Positions 58,903 to 64,000 of a stretch of 64,000 nt of DNA are shown in pieces. Below the pieces are notes generated by a model, which was given only the letters and a program-made list of their open reading frames with translations, was not told the origin of the DNA and searched no databases. A program made the position numbers and the translations under genes. Every line of letters starts with the position of its first letter. Positions within the stretch are counted from its first letter, which is position 1. Origin of the DNA: Telmatactis stephensoni (lineage: Eukaryota > Cnidaria > Anthozoa > Actiniaria > Isophelliidae); contig JALIZF010001544.1 of NCBI GenBank assembly GCA_029948255.1, forward strand, positions 62,001 through 126,000. The letters run 5' to 3'.

Positions 58903-59027
58903 CTAGTAACGTGTGCTTGGGAACTAAAATATTTTACATCCACGCCAAGCTATCGCTTGATTTTCGAAAATCTGAGATTTCTCAAGAACTACAAAGCTTT
59001 GTATAGTTCCCAAGCATGGGTTACTAG
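58903..59027. repeat. Small MITE, 125 bp, 24-bp ends
   Basis: CTAGTAACGTGTGCTTGGGA at the left and TCCCAAGCATGGGTTACTAG at the right are inverted with 22 of 24 matching positions over the full arms. It lies inside Kolobok-like copy III between the transposase start and the right terminus; copy I lacks an obvious equivalent. Confidence 0.75.
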
Positions 59028-59289
59028 ATCTCAATATGCTCTTTCAGAATATGTCTTGATATTGATAAGATATTTCGCAGTTAGCCAATAAAATGCGAAA
59101 AACGAGAAAAAACAAGTCGGCGGGTGATCGCTCTAATCCTATTAATATAAGTTATCATATTACACAACTATACAAGAATTGATCCTCAATAAATATTCTA
59201 ACAATCACAGAAAGTTTGAGTTTAAAACGCTTTTTTGTTGACATTGAAATGAGCCTTAAATTTTGCTAAAAATAGCCGGTGCGACTACC

Positions 59290-59560
59290 TTAACTGACCA
59301 GAAGAAACCAGGTATAGTCATGGAGAAAGCAAGTACACCTAGGTCATACTTGGTTAAGACAACGAGCACCCCAAAAGGGATTAGGAGGAATAGAAGACAT
59401 CTTGTTCCCAACCCAAAAGACCGTACGATCTTGGTACCAACTGACGTCCAGGAACCAGACCCAATGGAAGACCCACCAGAGGCTACGACCGACGTGAACG
59501 TCCCGAGCCAGTGGTTACTCGATCAGGACGTGTTGTTGTCCCACCAAAGAGACTTGATAT
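59290..59560 (+). pseudogene. Gypsy pol C-terminal end
   Basis: The frame continues after TTAA with DQKKPGIVMEKASTPRSYL and RRNRRHLVPNP. A one-base shift near 59505 separates it from the normal ending, RSGRVVVPPKRLDM and TAG near 59560. Confidence 0.8.
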
Positions 59561-59709
59561 GTAGACTGAGAACATTGGTTTACAACTTTATTTACAACTT
59601 TATTTGTTTGAACAATATTTGAACATTTGAACATTTATTATTGTTGTTGTTCTTAAGTTTAGTTAGTATAGATGCCATGCTCAACATTTCTTTGTAAGAA
59701 GGGGAGATT

Positions 59710-59829
59710 TGTGGGTTTCCTGTGTGATCATGATCACGTGAGGGGGTCTTTGGAGGAAGGAAAAAAAAACAGACAGCAGAATTTCTGTAGTGTATTTACT
59801 CGTGTATTTCTTGTATAAAAAACCCTACA
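59710..59829 (+). repeat. 3' LTR, 120 bp, with polypurine tract before it
   Basis: A purine-rich AAGAAGGGGAGATT directly precedes TGTGGGTTTCCTGTG, the LTR start. It ends CCCTACA, so it has TG/CA ends. It contains a TATAAAA-like string near its end. Its length is close to the 110-bp LTR at the left of the window, though the two are different in sequence. The 5-base target duplication cannot be checked, as the 5' end is lost. Confidence 0.75.
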
Positions 59830-61293
59830 ATTACGTTGATATTAAATATTGGCTATAATACAATATATATATTTGAAAAGATTTCCTAATCAACACCTTT
59901 TGCTATTATTAACAGATATATAATTTTGTTAATGTAGGTTTATTTTTATAAACCTTCAATAATACCTTCATTTCATTGTATCAACATTCAGTAAGTATTG
60001 ACCATTGCCAATCATTGAAGGATTTGTATAGCAAATCGCATGATCTTGAGTACAATTCGGAATTAATGGGTACAAGTAATGTTTCGAAAGGCTCGTCCTA
60101 TTTGAGAGTTTTCAAAACATTACGAGTAATTATTAATTCTGAATTGTACGAGAAGATCGTGTGATTTTTTATTTATAATACACTATACAAAATTTCTTCG
60201 AGGAAAGTCTGACATATAGCATGTTTTCATAAAAAGTGCAGACTTAAACGAGTAGACAATATTTCAAAGAGGGAAGAAACTTCAAAAACAAAATATAATA
60301 GAGTTAATTTGTATTCTGAGTTACAGTGCTTTTACATTTCTATAAAGCATGTAGTTTATTCACTGACAGCCGGTTTGTTTATTGAATGAAGACGAGCGAA
60401 GAGCCCAAGACATGGCAAAGAATTTGAGTTCATTCACAGAGAAATATGATCAAATTTACGATGTTTAAACATACCTGGCCTTTCAAATGCCTCAAGACTT
60501 CATTATCTTGAGCTCAATTTATTAGTTTCTTTTGGAAAAGAGTAAAAAAGTTTGACCAAATGACCATTTCTCTACTCTGGCATTGCCATGAATCGATGTC
60601 CTTCGCTTAGTTTTGCAGCACGGCGTTGTTTGGAATTCATTTTTCTCTCCAGTGTCCGTTCTTGTTTTCCATTTAACATTGTCATTGTTTTGGCAAATAA
60701 ATTACTTTTTTATCTTCTATGATAATCATCAAAAACTGAACTAGCAAAACTGTAAGTTTTCATTGAAAATGAGTAGCCATGGCTTGTCAAGGAAAATCCA
60801 AATGGAGAACGATGTTTATCGCGCACCGTTGTGGTTGCCATAGCGACTTAATAGGTACTCTACAGAGTACAATTAACGATTCAATTGTATAGTGTATTAT
60901 AATTGCATAAACAGTAATCAATACTGATACACAACCATTTAACATGAAGGGGTGTTCCCACACCAACAAAAGTATATTTTCCAGTATATATCAATATTAA
61001 ATGTTTCTTATTAAAAAAGGACATCCAGTGGTATAATTCAAATTCCAATGCTTTTAAATTTAAAAAAAGGATAAATATTTCTGGATGTAACTATTATTAA
61101 AAATATTCAATGTATAACTGTAATACATCACTGTAACAGGAGCCCATTACTAGGAGCGTGCAACTCGCCCATAGATTCATGAGTCGGTGTTTTCACAGAT
61201 GTTCTATTTTTAGAAACCTGAATAGCCAATCAGCGCGCGATATTTCTATGGCGACATGTTTTAGCTTTTGCATAAATTAAAAATGTAAACAAC
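59830..61293. other. Non-coding stretch with one fold-back MITE
   Basis: No gene is seen. At 60025-60175 a fold-back repeat has arms of about 56 bases: CGCATGATCTTGAGTACAAT pairs with ATTGTACGAGAAGATCGTGT, and GGTACAAGTAATGTTT with AAACATTACGAGTAATT, near 80 percent by eye. The rest is AT-rich. Confidence 0.6.
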
Positions 61294-61404
61294 ATGGCGG
61301 ACGGTGATAGTGAAAGTGACCTATCAAGCGACCTTAACAGTGAGTTTTCAGAGAGTTGTTACAGCGAGGAAAGCGTAGAATTGCGTAAAATTGTGTTACA
61401 GTGA
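61294..61404 (+). CDS. Short acidic ORF, possible first exon
   Basis: ATG in an AACATGGCGG context opens 36 codons, MADGDSESDLSSDLNSEFSE and onwards, ending in TGA. The acidic serine-rich start resembles the N-terminus of the P2X7-C-like protein in copy II, so it may be a first exon of a lost gene. It lies tail to tail with the P-element-like transposase. No downstream exon could be identified. Confidence 0.35.
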   Translation: MADGDSESDLSSDLNSEFSESCYSEESVELRKIVLQ

Positions 61405-61465
61405 TATTAGTTTGAGTAAATGATCCATGTCAGTGTGCCAATGTTCAAACTCTTGTTCTCTTGGG

Positions 61466-63919
61466 CTAAAATTCTTGCATATTGATTAATAACAGTTTGT
61501 GGATTGCTGTCATACCATTTCCTTTGACTAGTAATCCCACAGACTTATCACAACCTATTAAGACACCATAGTGGTCAACTGGGGATGAACCTGCAATTCT
61601 ATTATTAATATGTGTAACTAAATCATTGTAGTCATTACCATTGTTAAAACCAAACAATTCACTGGCATCAATTACATTAATATCATTTCCTATGGCATTA
61701 ACTACATCCTCTACATCAGTAAATACAGCAGTGTCATTGTATAATTCATCATAGGTGGCATTTCCATCACAAATTGAGTTTGTTACACATGAGACCCAGA
61801 TTTTGGGAAGTTGATTCCACAGCATGGACACTTCTAGCTTATTCTGTATGCAATATGAACCAAAAATAGTTACAATTATGGTGCAGGCATTGCTGCCCTG
61901 TCTGCCACCCATGCGGGACTGAGAAATATGGTGAGGAAACAGAAATGAAGTTAAATTCTTGGACAGTCTTGACGAGTATACATATACTGTGTCATTAGCA
62001 CTACCATCGGTATTTATCTCTACATCTCTGTAGCCCTTCTCAGAATTCTTGTTTACTTGAGTTTCTTTCCTATTAATTAATCGGCCAATTGCTGGACCAT
62101 ATGATAAACCAGATAGGTTGCCACCACAAGAATATTTCAGTACACTGAAAATAGACTCAATGGCACTCCCATTCATCCTTAAGGGACTGATGAAGTACTT
62201 GCCATTGGGCGAAACATTTGAAAAAAAAACATTTGCAAAACTGCAAAAATCCATGTATCAATAGACGAAGCAGATCCCATGTCTAAAACAAAATATTATA
62301 AAAAACATGTAAATATAGAAATATTTTTAACATCATTGTAAGAAAGGATATTCTGAAAAAGAAATAGTTATATACCTGCCATGCTAGAAATGTTTTTTGT
62401 CTGTTCCTCTTCTTATTGGGGATGTAAACTGAAATGGTAATTTTCATTGAGATTTTGTCCCATTGTGTTTGGGAGGTTACTACTGTTGACATAAGTCTAA
62501 ATTTGACATTTAAATTCAGTAATTTTATTGATTATAAATTTTGATTGATGGCAGACAATTAGACTTGAGTTATGTTTGAGCTTGAGAGGTGTCCAGAATG
62601 GTACGTACAGTACCGGTAAGTTGCATGGGCTTGCAATCTGAGTTCACTTTATTCTTAACTGTAAATATAGATACTCACCTGTTTCCTCATGATGTTTGCA
62701 CCATTCCTCAAAGAAAGCCATGCCATTTTGGATATTGATAAGCACTTGACTATTTATGTTATTGATACGGCGATGACTTAGGATTCCTTTCTCAAACAGA
62801 AGATTACAGGCATCAAGGTACTGTCCAGTTAACTTGTATCCCTCAGAATTTTTCTCATCTGCCAGATCTTTAATAGCTGTTATCATGTATCTTTGCTTTT
62901 TAGGTAAAAGAGAATAAGAAATAAGTAACATATAATTATCAAAAAGTCTGGCAATATTATTTTAGCTATTATTTATTATTTACTTGCATAATTTTGGCAG
63001 GTAGCACATTCAATCGTGTCCAGTTGTCTCTATACACATAGGCATATTTTAATCCTGGAACTTTCCTGCTTAGACCAGACTCAGCCCTAGAAAGTTCTTC
63101 AGTGAAAACCTGATTTACAGCCGACCATCCAAATTGATTTCCATTTTTTGTGAATGCTTTTGAACCTTTTGGGTGTCTTGAGCTGTATAAGGCTGCAATC
63201 ATGTTTTTGAGCTAGCAATAAAATATAGAAATAATTTTCAGTCATAAGTTATTATACTTAGGTTAGCTTTTGAAACAATGTTTAAAAAAAAACTGACACA
63301 GAAATTATAAATTTTCTCAATCAATTTGCAAAAAAAAAAATTTTTTTAATTTAAAAATTTAAAAACTTTTTAAACGAGAAACTCAGTTTTCAAACAAAAT
63401 TACACTTTTTACTAATGTAACCCTAAAGATCATAGGAAGATTAACCTGGTGACTTGGACATATCATCAGGAATATAGGGTTGCCGTTGGGATCTTCAGGA
63501 TTTGTAAATGATGCCTCAACATAGTATCTTAGAAAAGTTGATTGAGCTCTAGTATTTACAGGCAGAGTAGCTCTCGGGTAGCCTGACAAAAGCTTAAGAA
63601 CAGAAAGATTGGAAGAAGTCCCATCACATAACATAATTGAAACTTTAAACCCATAAGTGGTAAAGGCTTTTAAACATAGCATAATAAACTCCTGAAGTAC
63701 ACCAGAGGTTAAAGAGCTCTCAATTGGAAAATATGGACCAATTAGATCAAAGCCTGATGTCAGGTCACGCCAAAGGAACTGTACTACATAGGATGCTTTC
63801 TCAGCGCCAGTTTTCACAGCAGCACTGTACACATCATGTAACACTTTAAGCTCTCCTTCAGACACACTATATCCTGAGATACCACCACCCTTGAAATTCC
63901 AGGCAACCTTCATTTGAAT
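61466..63919 (-). pseudogene. P-element/THAP9-like transposase with peptidase-like C-terminal region, partial
   Basis: Exons: 63919-63446, 63211-62984, 62895-62679, 62496-62376 and 62282-61466, with GT-AG borders; the 5' end is beyond the window. Exon A has VVQFLWRDLTSGFDLIGPYFP-like sequence and IMLCDGTSSNLSVLKLLSG (likely second catalytic D). Exon B has [14 protein letters not shown]. The last exon has RMNGSAIESIFSVLKY, the likely catalytic E. A T9 run near 62220 shifts the frame by one base. After the RNase H-like core comes QSRMGGRQGSNACTIIVTIF, with a cysteine placed like that of papain-fold peptidases, and YDELYNDTAVFTDVEDVV. A second frame from about 61515 (QTVINQYARILAQENK) may be the true end, which implies another shift. 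Confidence 0.75.
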
Positions 63920-64000
63920 CTATTAACCAAATCAAAAAAAGTTATTAATTTCTAATACAATACAGTGACAAGCAGTGACTTTTTAAAATTTCGGAAATAC

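Larger units (their letters stand above)
51822..59289 (-). mobile_element. Kolobok-like transposon, copy III, 7.5 kb
   Basis: TTAA flanks both ends (51818-51821 and 59290-59293). The terminal inverted repeats are GGTAGTCGCACCGGCTATTT, about 24 bases, identical at both ends. It belongs to the same family as copy I and differs from copy II in termini and transposase. Two convergent genes lie inside: a small four-exon gene (plus) and the transposase (minus). It splits the Gypsy integrase frame. Between them, 53180-54285, there is no gene; a small hairpin at 53423-53517 pairs CTTATAAAGGTTGTCCACCT with a near complement. Confidence 0.88.
43398..59829 (+). mobile_element. Gypsy element, 3' part, split by two DNA transposons
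   Basis: Three plus-strand pieces belong together: integrase core (43398-43819), integrase C-terminal part (51717-51821) and the pol end, polypurine tract and 3' LTR (59290-59829). Removing the Academ-like element with one AAG, and Kolobok-like copy III with one TTAA, closes the frame at both sites. That supports clean insertions. The 5' half (gag, protease, reverse transcriptase) is absent; the border at about 43398 abuts the RecQ relic. Confidence 0.85.

Noticed and set aside
1..64000. tRNA, rRNA, CRISPR arrays and bacterial operon signals
   Set aside because: None was seen; splice sites, microsatellites and element types are eukaryotic.

Overview
The window looks like AT-rich animal DNA, probably from a marine invertebrate and most likely an anthozoan cnidarian. 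That guess rests on GT-AG introns, dense microsatellites and fold-back repeats, and a mix of mobile elements I associate with corals and sea anemones; no sequence settles the species. I found no rRNA, tRNA, CRISPR array or operon, and no gene I can confidently call a host gene. Almost all coding sequence belongs to transposable elements, many inserted into one another, and the clean junctions give the order of events.

Left cluster (1-9834). The 3' end of a Gypsy pol (8217-9834, minus) adjoins a TTAA-flanked Kolobok-like DNA transposon (copy I, ending at 4040). A piggyBac-type element (4045-8207) sits in the TTAA at that end, and its broken transposase holds a 738-bp inverted-repeat insert. 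Copy I is itself cut at 1972 by another Gypsy element (110-bp LTR, primer binding site, gag, protease, reverse transcriptase) that runs off the left edge. Next come a Harbinger-type transposase (11407-12504) with a decayed divergent partner ORF, long fold-back repeats (14907-16021, 19531-20600), and an OTU-protease/CXC gene remnant (17638-19076).

Middle cluster (21472-40677). A degraded Helitron-like PIF1 helicase gene is split by Kolobok-like copy II (22208-29084). Copy II looks intact: TTAA duplication, 73-bp terminal repeats differing at one position, a THAP-DDE transposase gene in about nine exons, and a convergent three-exon gene resembling the P2X7 C-terminal domain. A MITE nested in a MITE lies in a transposase intron. 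Right of this are a 150-bp tandem repeat, MITEs, a large decayed multi-exon transposase-like gene of unassigned superfamily (33047-38409), and the 3' end of a LINE with a restriction-like endonuclease domain.

Right cluster (40678-63919). A RecQ-like helicase relic is truncated by a MITE, invaded by a LINE and internally inverted. A plus-strand Gypsy element (43398-59829) has been split twice: by an Academ-like element (43820-51716; long TIRs, XPG-like nuclease and CXC domain), which holds a 2.3-kb segment bounded by two near-identical MITEs, and by Kolobok-like copy III (51822-59289), which carries a hidden, intact four-exon gene beside a damaged transposase. A P-element/THAP9-like transposase with an unusual peptidase-like C-terminal region runs off the right edge.

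The parts most worth attention are the intact copy II, the hidden accessory gene in copy III, the MITE-bounded composite, the inverted RecQ segment and the unassigned transposase family.
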